Translations under genes and position numbers: made by a program
NCBI RefSeq assembly: GCF_000350225.1
Contig: NW_005178988.1
Span: forward strand, 54,928 to 118,927
Origin: Chondrus crispus
Taxonomy: Eukaryota; Rhodophyta; Florideophyceae; Gigartinales; Gigartinaceae
Length of the DNA: 64,000 nt
Direction: 5' to 3'
The notes under the pieces: generated by a model
Told to the model about the DNA's origin: nothing
The model's input: only the letters and a program-made list of their open reading frames with translations
Database searches by the model: none
Part shown: positions 10,490 to 20,592 of the stretch, one piece after another
Layout: each line of letters begins with the position of its first letter
How positions within the stretch are numbered: position 1 is the first letter of the stretch

Positions 10490-11217
10490 GAAGCTAGAAC
10501 TAGCTAGGGCAGCCTCAATATTGACCTTCGGGACGGCCGGACGCCCCAGAGGAATTCTGCAGTTGGTCTCAAGTCATTCATACTGCACTGTGTGCTGTGA
10601 GGAGGAGCCTATGCAATTTCATCCGAACGCATGGCTAATCTCCTTATCGTGAAATCTTGCCATGAAAATTTTCCTGCATAGCTCTTAAATGCTCCTTATT
10701 TCTGTGACCGGCAACTATTTCCACGCACGCAAGTCAATCGAGAATGATAAAACCGGTATTTTCTCCCCCTGATTCTGAATACACGTACTCGAAATTTTTA
10801 CTACTACCGGTGCGGACCTCTTGAGACACGTTCCATATGGAAAGACACCGAATGGCGAATGGCAGACTGCTGTGATGACTAGAGGCGAAGAATTCCCAAC
10901 CCGTACAGAACACACATAAACCTAATCCTGAGTGCTTCGGTTTACCGAGATGTTTTCAGCATACACCATGTTAGCATCATGCTGTGGAAAGCCGCACTTT
11001 GAGTTTCAGCAACACTCTTGTTTTCTCCCATTCAAAACTCTTCGAGTCCTTCCGGGGACAAACAACTAGTGCAACCAAAAGAAAAAGAGCCCCCCCTGGT
11101 GCCCTTCCTCTGTTTTACTCTGTGGTTGCCACAACCTTTCGCGCTCTCAATAGGCCGAAGCACTGGGTATGCCACGCAAGCAGTCGCACCTTCCTTCCTA
11201 AACTACTCTAACTTCCG

Positions 11218-12747
11218 TTGCGATTGACCCGTTTTTCGATGGGGGATTTCAAACAAATCAATGACAAGTGGGGATTCCCCTACTATACCATCGATCTGAA
11301 GGAGATGCCCAAACAGGTGAATCTGAGTACTTTCTCAAAAGATACCAGTGGCCTTTTCTCCCATCGAATGAATGTTTCAACACACTTAAGGAGCCGTTTC
11401 AACTCGGACCTGACAGAAGATCGCGATGAAGTCATCCTCGCGTTTCTCGCTTTGATTCTTATGTTTATTATTGAAGCAATCGTATCTGCAATTCTGTTGC
11501 GTACGAAAGGGGATATCATTGGGAGATTTGGTTTTTCAGTCAAGTTACTGATAGAACTTATCAGAGATTTTGACCTTCATCGCATATTGAAGCCGGAATT
11601 CCGAAAGACTCAGTTAGGAAAGGGGTTCAACCTTAAGCTTATGTCCATCGCTATACTGATTTTGATTTTCACATTAGGGCTTGAAGTCGGGATCCTCTTT
11701 CTTACCAGCCGTGAACAGATACCTGTTTTCAACACGGAGAGAACTTTCAGACTTCGGCAAGGTCTTTTGTCGGGGTATGAAGAAGTTCGCTTCCACTCGA
11801 GAGCATCTCTAAACCGGCCTTGCATTGCTACAGCGTTGCTTGGTGTTGATGGTGGACGTACACAAATTAATGGATGTGTGACTTCCGGAATAACAGAGAA
11901 CGAGTTTGACTTGTTTTCGAAAGTCAACGACAGCGTGAGAATTGAGATTGTGTCTCAATTGCATGAGTTCGGTGCCGAGCATAAGGTTAACATTGGAGAG
12001 GATTCAGCCACCTACCAAGCACGAGCATTTTTTTCTCTTGACGGAGATGGAGAGGACTCACGCGTCATGAGAGAGGGTCGTCCATCACCAAACGAAAAAG
12101 AGCAAATTCATGGCATTCACAAACAATATATTGCATTTTTGTTTTCGGCGTACAACGATGCCGTTGGAGATGAAGATACTAGTATGAATCTTACTCGGCT
12201 TAATGGGTTGAAATTTACTCACACTGTGTTGAAGGAAAATATGAATGTTTCTGTTATAAAAATCAAGGAAAAGGAGATAATAAGAAAGTCAAGAGGATAT
12301 AAAACAGAAGTCTCTGGAATACTTCCCAGCGGATCTCCCGCATTGCGCTTGGCACAAGATATGTTCCGGGGGCTAACGGCAATAGAAGTATCAGAACCAG
12401 ACGACAAAGAAGATCTGTTCGTCCAACAGGGACCTACAAGAAAAAGGGGGCCAGTGTGGCAGGAGAGTGGTAGGGTCGTGAATTGGTTATCTATGGTTAT
12501 TGCCGTATCCGGCGCATTTGTTCTTTTGATTGTAATGCGAATTTGGCTTCGATCAGTTGGAATTGCGGATGTAGCTGGTGGTTGGGTTCGAAAAAGCGTT
12601 GGTGCAAACGTGGCAGTCCGCCCAATTCGATTTGGAGACAGCGTCAAGTCATCCTTCCGAGTACGAAATGAAGAAGGGGATCAACCTGCCGTGCGAGAGA
12701 GACTCTTTGATGGAGACCCACGCTACAGCGACGCAAATTATCAATGA
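11218..12747 (+). CDS. Orphan membrane protein with large extracytosolic loop
   Basis: This is a 509-residue protein of no family I recognise. Transmembrane spans lie at about residues 72-94, 141-163 and 421-445. Between the second and third is a 255-residue hydrophilic domain with paired cysteines (RPCIAT and INGCVT around 202-225) and an SRASLNRPCIA segment. This layout suggests a loop domain exposed on one face of the membrane and a soluble C-terminal tail of about 60 residues. Met8 (11239, MGDFKQ) is an alternative start. The frame is uninterrupted over 1.5 kb, which supports a real gene. It could belong to a lineage-specific membrane family. Confidence 0.65.
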   Translation: MRLTRFSMGDFKQINDKWGFPYYTIDLKEMPKQVNLSTFSKDTSGLFSHRMNVSTHLRSRFNSDLTEDRDEVILAFLALILMFIIEAIVSAILLRTKGDIIGRFGFSVKLLIELIRDFDLHRILKPEFRKTQLGKGFNLKLMSIAILILIFTLGLEVGILFLTSREQIPVFNTERTFRLRQGLLSGYEEVRFHSRASLNRPCIATALLGVDGGRTQINGCVTSGITENEFDLFSKVNDSVRIEIVSQLHEFGAEHKVNIGEDSATYQARAFFSLDGDGEDSRVMREGRPSPNEKEQIHGIHKQYIAFLFSAYNDAVGDEDTSMNLTRLNGLKFTHTVLKENMNVSVIKIKEKEIIRKSRGYKTEVSGILPSGSPALRLAQDMFRGLTAIEVSEPDDKEDLFVQQGPTRKRGPVWQESGRVVNWLSMVIAVSGAFVLLIVMRIWLRSVGIADVAGGWVRKSVGANVAVRPIRFGDSVKSSFRVRNEEGDQPAVRERLFDGDPRYSDANYQ

Positions 12748-14141
12748 GATGATACCGTACATGATCACAGAAAGTGTCAGGCATGCGCACGTTTGTTGGA
12801 ATCAGTCCTGCGATCTCCGGACCAAATCTTCCTCTCTCGGCAGCGAGCCTAGGAAGATTTGGACCTGTATGCGTCATTTGAGCGATAGGCGTATCCTCTG
12901 GAAGATCGCCCTGTGTTGTTGTACTGTTTGAAATAGACGAAATCTGTGTCCTCATGTCCACACTGCGGTAGTCATGGTTTGGCTTTCCAACGCATAGAAG
13001 TGGGGCTCGGCTGATTTGACAAGTGCGCTTATCTACCCGTAATATAAATATATATGAAATGCTCTTACCTGAATGCATATGCCTCGAACGCTTCACCTAC
13101 CCTTGTACATTTCTAGCCGAGTTGCAGCAGTGCCTTTCGAGGTGTCAGCGTGGCATCACGCATGTTGCTGCCCGTACCACCGTGCACCCTCGATCCAAAT
13201 CACGCTTTGTTTTGGAGCAATGTTGTTTCCTGATGGCAAATGCTGCTGATTTTTCGCGGCTCTCGCTATTCATTGCATCCTACATCCAAGCATTTGAGAT
13301 GAAGTCGATGGGAAGATGTAGCTACAAGTACGAAAAGCAGTATTTGGGACAGGACGAGACAATATGATGAATTTGTTTTTCGGAATCCCGACAGAACTGT
13401 GGTCATCGTCGCATCCCGATGCAGTGGCAAATCTGATTCCATCAATAAAGTCGGGTATGACCAGATGCGGTATCGAAAGTCGAAGTAAATCTACGCAGCT
13501 GGAGGTTGGCTCACTAAAAAGACGGTGCAAGACATGGTCAGCTGAATTTAAAAATCGACAGTTCTTTACCATCACAAGAATGGTGCCTCTCGCCGAGGAA
13601 CAAGAGCTGGAGTGAATTCACACAGTTCATTCGAACAAAAGTTACCATGGCACAGCCTTCAAGCTGCAAGTCAAAAGACAACGCGCGCTCAACCCGCACT
13701 GCAGTGCTAAATATGAAGGTTGTTGCAAATTTTTGGATAGATATCAACAGAAAAGGCCGTTTTTGAAAGGGGTGCGAAAACACTTTACGGTAACATTAGG
13801 ACAATGTCACAAGCGTGTGGGTGAGCAGGGTTGCTCCTGAGACAAACTTTGGTGCTGCCGATGCCAGCTGAACGAACTCGGAAGGGATTTTTTGTTCACC
13901 CAATGGCATTAGACTAGTGGTTAATTCACGATTTTATTGTAAGATTTTTGCTGTAGTCTGCCGCCTTACTGCCACTGCTCGTCGTCGCCCCCTTTCCCAG
14001 TAGCTCTCAGTTCATACTGGAAACTTTTGTTTCACTGCCCTTTACACGCCCTCCTCCCCCTCTCTCCCCGAGACTCACTGAACTATTCATCCAGACGTCG
14101 CAAGAGATTCTAGTGCGCCAGGGAGCGATAGCCTCACTTCT
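12748..14141. other. Intergenic region without a supported gene
   Basis: This 1.4-kb spacer precedes LSG1. Open frames here (for example 13364-13615 plus and 12644-13096 minus, the latter overlapping the previous gene) are short, lack motifs and are probably chance. Its 3' end should contain the LSG1 promoter; a pyrimidine-rich stretch lies at about 13980-14075. Confidence 0.45.
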
Positions 14142-15917
14142 ATGGGCAGGAAAGCGAAGAAAAGCGACCTTGGACGAGCTCTGACGCGAAGGCGGCAACG
14201 GGACAAGGAAGCTGCTAAGCATGTAGGCGACAAAAATTTGCTCCACTCGGGCCCTAGTGTGTATGAAGACCAAGGAAACCTCCAGTCTGTGCTCGATGCC
14301 ACTGACTTGGAAGAGTTCATGCTCAACGCGACCATGGCCAATGAAGATTTTATTGCAGAGCGATATCCACAACCCCTTGCACCTCAGACTGTGGTGATGA
14401 CTCCGCTTCACCAAAACACGGCCTCGGCGAGTCATAATGCGGAGAAAAGGAAGCTCCTCGACAAAACGGTATTGAGAATACCACGCAGGCCACCTTGGGA
14501 CTCAACTACGACGCCAGCTGTGTTGTTGGCAAAAGAAATGGACACGTTTTTGAGGTGGAGGAGAAAAATCGCCACGCTTGAGGAAGAAAACAGGCTCTCT
14601 TCATCCGTCGCTGGCCCCATGATGACTCCATTTGAAAAGAACATTGAAGTTTGGAGACAGCTTTGGCGTGTCGTCGAGCGCTCAGACGTGGTTGTGCAGA
14701 TTGTGGATGCGAGAAACCCGCTTTTGTATTACTGCGAGGATATGTACCGGTATGTAACTACCGAGATGGGCCGTTCACATCTGCTCTTGCTCAACAAGTC
14801 TGATCTTCTCTCAAACCAAATGATCGATCGCTGGGAAGCCTACTTCAAGGCTCAGGGCATGGATGTTATCTTCTTTTCCGCATTCAAAGCTAGCGTAAAT
14901 GAACCTGTAAGCGATTCGCGAGTCGTTGGTGTTCACGACCTCATTGAAAAGTTGCAGAGTTTTGAGCACAAGGCCCCAATCACACAACCGAATCAAAGGC
15001 TCGTCGTGGGGATGTGTGGCTACCCAAACGTTGGAAAATCCTCCACGATCAACGTTCTTGTTGAATTTATCGCCAGCAGTGAAGCGAAAGAGGATTCCCA
15101 GGGACATACACAGCACAATGGTGACATGCAATCATCTGCTAGTACCGAGGAAATGGAAGGCGCCGAAGCTGGTTCAAAGCAGGCCAAGCGAGTGGCAGTT
15201 TCCTCTACTCCGGGTAAAACAAAACATTTCCAAACGCTTGTCTTGACGGAGAAAGTGCTATTATGCGATTGTCCTGGGCTTGTGTTTCCCAATTTCTCGT
15301 CTTCAAAGTCAGAGCTGATCTGTGCGGGGGTGCTGTCTATTGATCAGATGCGTGGCGACTACCTGGTTCCTGTATCACTTATTGCTGCCCGAATCCCAGC
15401 ATCCATCTTTGAAGGCGTATATGGTATTAGGTTTCCGGTATTGGTTGACGGGGTTTACACCGACACGGATGCCCTGTTGCGTGCCGCTCCAGGTTATGTT
15501 TCGGCCACGATGCTTCTCGACACTCACGCACGAGCGCGCGGGTTCATGAGCGACCATAACAAGCCCGATCAGAGCCGATCGACGCGTGTATTGCTAAAAG
15601 ATTATGTGAACGGGCGGATTATCTTTGCTCACGCACCGCCTCCGCGAGACGTTGCGGACGGGGAAAGCGGTATCGGGCCGGGAGTACACGCTAAGAAGGG
15701 AGCATTGGTGCACCAACGACAGGAAGCGGCGCAGGTCGCTTTAGCGAGTACGGGAGCGAGCAGCAACGCGCCTGTAAAGGGGGCACATGCAATGTCCAAG
15801 AGGCTGGTAGGCCGGGATGGTGGGTCAGACGTGGTGAGGGCGCGGGTGAGCGGGTCGAAGAAACACGAGCATCAAGAATTCACGCGAGTGCAACGCAGCT
15901 ACTACCCCCCTGTTTGA
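14142..15917 (+). CDS. LSG1: Large-subunit GTPase 1 (LSG1)
   Basis: This gene encodes a 591-residue circularly permuted GTPase of the YlqF/YawG family. LSG1 acts in the cytoplasm to release the export adaptor NMD3 from pre-60S ribosomal subunits. The motifs occur in permuted order: NKSD (G4, residues 218-221), FFSAF (G5), GYPNVGKSS (G1, 293-301), STPGKTKHFQT (G2 region, 355-365) and DCPGL (G3, 376-380). The N-terminus is basic, as in other LSG1 proteins. An unusual acidic/Ser-rich insertion of about 40 residues (309-348) separates the Walker A helix from the switch region, where most homologues have only a few residues. The assignment is secure. Confidence 0.93.
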   Translation: MGRKAKKSDLGRALTRRRQRDKEAAKHVGDKNLLHSGPSVYEDQGNLQSVLDATDLEEFMLNATMANEDFIAERYPQPLAPQTVVMTPLHQNTASASHNAEKRKLLDKTVLRIPRRPPWDSTTTPAVLLAKEMDTFLRWRRKIATLEEENRLSSSVAGPMMTPFEKNIEVWRQLWRVVERSDVVVQIVDARNPLLYYCEDMYRYVTTEMGRSHLLLLNKSDLLSNQMIDRWEAYFKAQGMDVIFFSAFKASVNEPVSDSRVVGVHDLIEKLQSFEHKAPITQPNQRLVVGMCGYPNVGKSSTINVLVEFIASSEAKEDSQGHTQHNGDMQSSASTEEMEGAEAGSKQAKRVAVSSTPGKTKHFQTLVLTEKVLLCDCPGLVFPNFSSSKSELICAGVLSIDQMRGDYLVPVSLIAARIPASIFEGVYGIRFPVLVDGVYTDTDALLRAAPGYVSATMLLDTHARARGFMSDHNKPDQSRSTRVLLKDYVNGRIIFAHAPPPRDVADGESGIGPGVHAKKGALVHQRQEAAQVALASTGASSNAPVKGAHAMSKRLVGRDGGSDVVRARVSGSKKHEHQEFTRVQRSYYPPV

Positions 15918-15978
15918 GAGGGTTGGCGACGGGGTGAAGACTTGGGAGGGGCCGATGCGAGGAACAGGAGTAGGAGTT

Positions 15979-16578
15979 TTATTTTGCTATGGCCTTCAAG
16001 GCTTCAGAGGCTGTCGTAATGTGTGCGGCGGTGGAGAACTGGGAGTTATAGACGCTGCGGACGATTCCCTGCTTGTCGATGACATATGTGACTCGTCCGG
16101 GCAACAAGCCTAGAGTGGACGGGACTTTGTAAAGTTTTCGCAGCTCTCCTTGCGAGTCCGGGATGACGGAGAAGGGGAGGCTATTCTCGCGCTTGAACGC
16201 AGTGGTATCGCTCTGTGCCGACACGGCGATGATCTCGGCGTCGAGCTGAGCAAAGTCCTCCGCGGCGTCTCGGAAGGAGCAGCTCTGGCTAGTGCAACCG
16301 GGCCCAGCTCCGTTGGAGAAGTAGAGCACGACGTTGCGTGAGCCGCGGAAGCTGGAGAGCGAGACTTTGTTGCCGTCCCCGTCGGTCTTCTCAAAGTCGG
16401 GGGCTTGGGCTCCTTCGGCGACCATGGTGACGAAAGAGCGGGCTGCCGCGTGCGGCGGTGGGAGGGCACGAGCGCGCTTTTGGGTGAGGGCGTAGCGAGT
16501 GACTGGGAAGCAGACGGCGCGCGACGGGAGAAGCGGGGTGCGGGTGAGGAGGGGCGAGACAATGAAGGCGGGGGACAT
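15979..16578 (-). CDS. PRXQ: Peroxiredoxin Q (BCP type), plastid-targeted
   Basis: This gene encodes a 199-residue thiol peroxidase of the bacterioferritin-comigratory-protein/PrxQ class, which reduces peroxides using thioredoxin. The peroxidatic cysteine is C95 and the resolving cysteine C100, within the segment AGPGCTSQSCSFRD, giving the five-residue spacing typical of PrxQ. LPGRVTYVIDKQG near residues 158-170 is also diagnostic. The first 50 residues are basic, Ser/Ala/Pro-rich and lack acidic residues, as expected for a plastid transit peptide; the mature domain starts near MVAEGAQAPDF. The conserved Thr of the PxxxTxxC active site reads as Gly here. The gene is convergent with LSG1, only about 60 bp away. 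Confidence 0.88.
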   Translation of the reverse strand: MSPAFIVSPLLTRTPLLPSRAVCFPVTRYALTQKRARALPPPHAAARSFVTMVAEGAQAPDFEKTDGDGNKVSLSSFRGSRNVVLYFSNGAGPGCTSQSCSFRDAAEDFAQLDAEIIAVSAQSDTTAFKRENSLPFSVIPDSQGELRKLYKVPSTLGLLPGRVTYVIDKQGIVRSVYNSQFSTAAHITTASEALKAIAK

Positions 16579-17147
16579 GGTGAGATTAAAGTGAGTGGAG
16601 GGGGAGGTACGACTTGCTGCCCCAACCGAGACCGGTTGATATGAACACCCGTTTTTCTGATGGCGCCATCTGTGAATGGATGTTGGGGTCGTACAGGGTG
16701 ACTTGGCGTGCGTTCATTGGCGGTTGACATTTCATGATATTTCGGTCAACAGCTCTGCCCAGAAGAACGGGTTGGTGCCACGCATCTCCTTGACTGCAAT
16801 TGCCACCTGCACCACGTGGTATGGACAAGGCTGTCAGATTTTTTGCTGCTGGTCTGCCGCTCCTTTATGCATTGCCCCGCTAAGTTGGTGCCCGCAACGG
16901 GCACACAGGGTGTTTCGGTCAATTCGTCTGACCCTCTCGTCCGCAACTGAGACGACTCAAAGATCCACGTCGATCCAAGTCACCCCTTAGTCTTGTTCTA
17001 TTCGACTTACAACGCGGAGTATCGCAAAAGCTAGAGAAATTCCCGCCGTGCAATTTTTTCCGCCCCCGCACCCTAGGCCGATTCAAACAGTTCCTGCCCT
17101 GCTTCTCACATTACCATAAAGCTACTTTCAGCATCATTCCTATCTCG
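16579..17147. other. Divergent intergenic region
   Basis: This 569-bp spacer lies between the divergently transcribed peroxiredoxin and GH16 genes and should hold both promoters. It contains an inverted repeat, GTGCCCG-CAA-CGGGCAC (16888-16904), and two copies of TTTCGGTCAA (about 16739 and 16912). No gene is seen. Confidence 0.45.
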
Positions 17148-17936
17148 ATGGGGTTTCTCGACAAAATATTCGGTCGAAAAAACTCTCCGCATGAAGAACT
17201 GCCGTCCTCCATAGGCCCGTTGGGCATGCCGGGCGACTGGCAGCCAGTGCCTGAGCTAAGCGACGACTTCTCGGGCTCCGCGCTTGACACCACCAAGTGG
17301 GAGCCGTTCAACAAGACATGGAAAGGGCGTGCGCCGGGCTGGTTCAACCCGTCTAATGTGACGGTCTCGGGCGGCTCGCTGAACCTTTCCAGCCGTGTGG
17401 AAGAGGCGCCCGCGGGCTACCCGGAGAAGTTCCACACGTTCTCCACGAGCTTCGTGCGCTCCAAGGCGCGGATCAAATACGGGTTCATCGAGGCGGTGGT
17501 GCAGACGGCGGACTCCGTGACCAGCTCATCGTTCTGGCTCGTGCACAACCAGCAGGAGGATTGGAACGAGATCGACGTGTTCGAGTCAAGCCAGGCGGCG
17601 GGGCACGAGCGCAAGTTTCACATGAACATGCACGTGTTCCGCAAGGACGGCGCCAAGCTGGCGCAGACGTACTCAAAGCCGAAGTGGGTGCAGCTCGAGC
17701 GCAGGATGTGCGAAAAGGCGCTGGTTGTCGCGGTGGCGTGGGATGAGGAGTACGTGACGTGGCTCGTCGAGGGCAAGGTGGTGCGCAGGGAGAAGAACGA
17801 GGCGTGGAATCATGAGATGTGGTTGCAGTTCGACTGCGAGACGATGGGGGGATGGTTCGGGCTGCCAGAGGTGGGGGATGGGAGACTGCCGGCTGTGTTC
17901 CGTGTGTTTGCCGTGCGGACGTGGAAGAAGGCGTGA
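17148..17936 (+). CDS. Glycoside hydrolase family 16 enzyme
   Basis: This gene encodes a 262-residue beta-jelly-roll glycosidase. The GH16 signature NEIDVFES (residues 140-147) supplies the nucleophile E141, the helper D143 and the acid/base E146. The upstream segment SFVRSKARIKYGFIEAVV (101-118) and the FW(L)VH motif resemble the agarase/porphyranase/carrageenase branch rather than plant xyloglucan enzymes. Red algae with sulfated galactan walls keep GH16 genes of this type, so hydrolysis or remodelling of wall galactan is a fair guess; the substrate cannot be read from the sequence. There is no signal peptide: the N-terminus MGFLDKIFGRKN is charged, so an intracellular location or unconventional export must be considered. 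The length suits a catalytic domain alone. Confidence 0.88.
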   Translation: MGFLDKIFGRKNSPHEELPSSIGPLGMPGDWQPVPELSDDFSGSALDTTKWEPFNKTWKGRAPGWFNPSNVTVSGGSLNLSSRVEEAPAGYPEKFHTFSTSFVRSKARIKYGFIEAVVQTADSVTSSSFWLVHNQQEDWNEIDVFESSQAAGHERKFHMNMHVFRKDGAKLAQTYSKPKWVQLERRMCEKALVVAVAWDEEYVTWLVEGKVVRREKNEAWNHEMWLQFDCETMGGWFGLPEVGDGRLPAVFRVFAVRTWKKA

Positions 17937-20592
17937 GGTTACGGGTGATCTGTTGCGTGATGGTAGGGTTGTCGCAAAGGATGCGCATGGCCGAGGCGGC
18001 GGATGGGAGGGCTTCCATAACAAGAGAGCGCGCTGTATGTGTGCCGAAAGGATGGATCGAAGGGTCGGACTCAGGATCGCTTTCGAGCAGGTAAATTTAG
18101 CGAATTGATCCACGGCGAAGGGCAGGTGCGTACGCGCGGGCAGAAAACGAATCTAGCGCGCCAATCAGGTGGCCGGGCGTCGCAGCCTCGGACGGCTGGC
18201 GGCCAATACATTTGCAGAGCTTACAGAGCATTGTAGCTTGCAAGTCGCGCACTGAGGGCGTCCTCCAACTGGTCGAAAGCATCTTTCATGTCGTGCAAAT
18301 TCACACCAATACCCAATACACAATGGGCAGCATCCAAGCGGCGTCCAATCGCACGCGCGGCCACAGTCTTACCCCCTGCGCAAAACCGCCGCCACGTCCC
18401 CAAGGGAGCAACCGTCCCACGTGTGCAAAAAACGCATGCAGTCTGCAGCACCCCGCCGCACTGCACCCCGCCACTTTCTCTACAAGTACACTCTTGTACC
18501 ACCTCCGTCTCTACCGCCCCCACCAAGTTCGCCACCACCCCCGCCCCCCCTCCTTCCCCCCCTGCACCAATCCGCCACTCCATTCCAAACAACATGCCGT
18601 CCCGCACCCACCGCAGGCCCCCCTCGCCCCGGCAGTCCGCCGCAAGCTCCCCCAAACACCTTCCCCAAACGCCGTCCGCTCCCTCAACCCCCCAGCAGAA
18701 GCCCGCCGCCGCCCCGCAGCCGGCCGCCCTCATCCGCATCGCGCTGGACCCCGGCATGGGCGGCATGGGACTGGGCTGCACCAGCGGCTGGGCGACCTAG
18801 CTTGCCCGCCCGTCGAGCAACCTCCATGCGCTGCGACGGCCACCCGACGTCGGCCTCGTCGTGCTTGCCCTTCCTGTGCTTCGCCTTTTTTCTTACCGCT
18901 CGAAGCCCGGTGCCGTGTCCCGCTTGTTTTTATCCCGCCTTTTCGAAGGTGACCGTGTGCCGTCCACAGGCTGTCTGCTCTCGGGTTGCTATTGACATGG
19001 GTCAACGCCTCGGATGCCGATGAATAGTTTTTTTCTGCTTCTTCCTTACCTGTTTTGTAACTTGGGTTAAATAAATCCATCCTGTATTTTAATCCGGTTG
19101 TCGCCCAGTCGCTTGGGGCAGATGGCTATCGACTCCCCATCTGGCCTCTGTCGCGTCGTTGTTCTCCCGTCTCGCATTGCGCTGTCCGAAACGCAATTGC
19201 CACCCGCCAGCAGCTTAGCTGCTCCCAAAGCTTGCCCCGAGCACGCCCCCTCTCCGGAAGCTATCCCTCACGCGACTGCCTACCTTTTTTCTGTGTTCAA
19301 GGGCCTGTCCCTTCCACCGAAAACCCTCGTCCCGCTTCTCCTTGGATGGTGCTGTAATCGTCAAGTTTTGAAACGTTGCGATTCTGTAGATGGTGATGGA
19401 TTGCCTCTGCCATGAGTACACTCGCTCAACCCAAGCATAAGAATGCGCAAAATCGTCAAAATTTGGAAGCAGTTGTTCAGTTGTGGATGCTTTCGTGTCT
19501 GCCCAGATATTTTCCATTCTGAGATTTGCTGCGCAGCGACTTCTCGAGATGGACTGTACAATCGTCCACTTTCATCAACTTTGCCGCCAAAATGAAGGGC
19601 ATGCCTACACGTGTCCACGATTTGACGAGAGTTTTGGATCACGGAGCTGGACGGGCAGGACAAATCGTTGGATCAAACTGTGCGATCACCAACGTTCAAA
19701 GTGTGAGTCAACGGCGGTGCAGACTTGTGTTCTGCACGCTGGCCCCCTTCACTTGGATCACTATTAAAGAGCTCGATTCCAGTTACGATTTCAAAGGCTA
19801 GCTTGAAGCCGCGAGTTGTGACCAAACCAACACTCAGCCCTCGGTTTCCACTTGCCACTGGCAAGATGATATCGTCACCAACTCACCGTTCACCATGAGC
19901 GCACAACTTCACACGGAATTCGCTCTTCCATCACAATACCTTCACAGCCACATGTGGCCACAGACCTGCATGCGCTTCCGACGTGAGGCTGGCATCTAAC
20001 AACAAGGTATGTCTTTGCCATCTTCTATTTCCTCCTCCATTTCGAGATTCTGTGATGAGTAATTGTTATCCCTGGCAAAGAAGTGGACTAGATCCACCGC
20101 TGCTGAAAGAACTACAATAGCTGTTTTACCCTGAGATCAAATATTTCCTTGTCTACCCATCCGCCATTATGATGCAAGACGCGGTGCACAACATGATCCA
20201 CTAACATTGACACCGTTGTTACGTCGATTTTTTAGATGGGCATCTTGACATTTTTTAGCCATCACTGCCGACCCATTTCGGCGCTTGAGCCCAGACCCAT
20301 TTCGGCGCTTGAGCCCAGACCCATTTCGGCACTGAAGCCTGAAGGCAACAGCGCCTTCTTCGGTCTCGTTGAGCAGGACGCCATACCGCATTCGCGCGCC
20401 CGATGGTCCACTTCCCAATGGCTGGTGACACGAAGGGCTGAGGTAGAACAGTTTCCAGCGATTCGGTTGCAATTAAATTATATTCCCGCTGGTCGAAGAT
20501 GGCATCACGACGTTATAGCTATGTAAATCACAACTGTTGAGCTAGACAATAGCATGCCCACGGTGCTACGCTCACTCATTAAATATTTATGA
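17937..20592. other. Long intergenic region, low complexity in part
   Basis: This 2.7-kb region lies between the GH16 gene and the 3' end of SYF1. The 18400-18830 part is C-rich and encodes proline/serine-rich frames on the plus strand. One candidate, ATG 18594 to TAG 18800 (68 residues, ending in GMGGMGLGCTSGWAT), could be a small gene with a possible AATAAA-like signal at about 19070, but I cannot support it. A plus-strand frame at 19526-19801 ending near a GTGAG donor-like site is also unproven. A 24-bp tandem repeat is annotated separately. Confidence 0.4.
20270..20341 (+). repeat. 24-bp tandem repeat, three units
   Basis: The unit starts GACCCATTTCGGCGCTTGAG. The first two copies are identical and the third has a few changes. 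The repeat length is a multiple of three and stays open in both directions, but no surrounding gene is evident. Confidence 0.75.

Larger units (their letters stand above)
8857..11217. other. Long intergenic region with repeated palindromes
   Basis: This 2.4-kb stretch between two orphan membrane protein genes has no open frame I can support. It contains two copies of a 16-bp perfect palindrome (annotated separately), several GGTACCCTT-like words (about 9737, 10078-10105), and a short tandem repeat of GGGCAGCTTGTA at 10454-10489. Confidence 0.5.

Noticed and set aside
18221-18781. 186-codon minus-strand frame with a GIGVN word as in biotin ligases
   Set aside because: Only one short word fits; the rest is Gly/Ala-rich sequence opposite a C-rich tract, and no other ligase motif is present.
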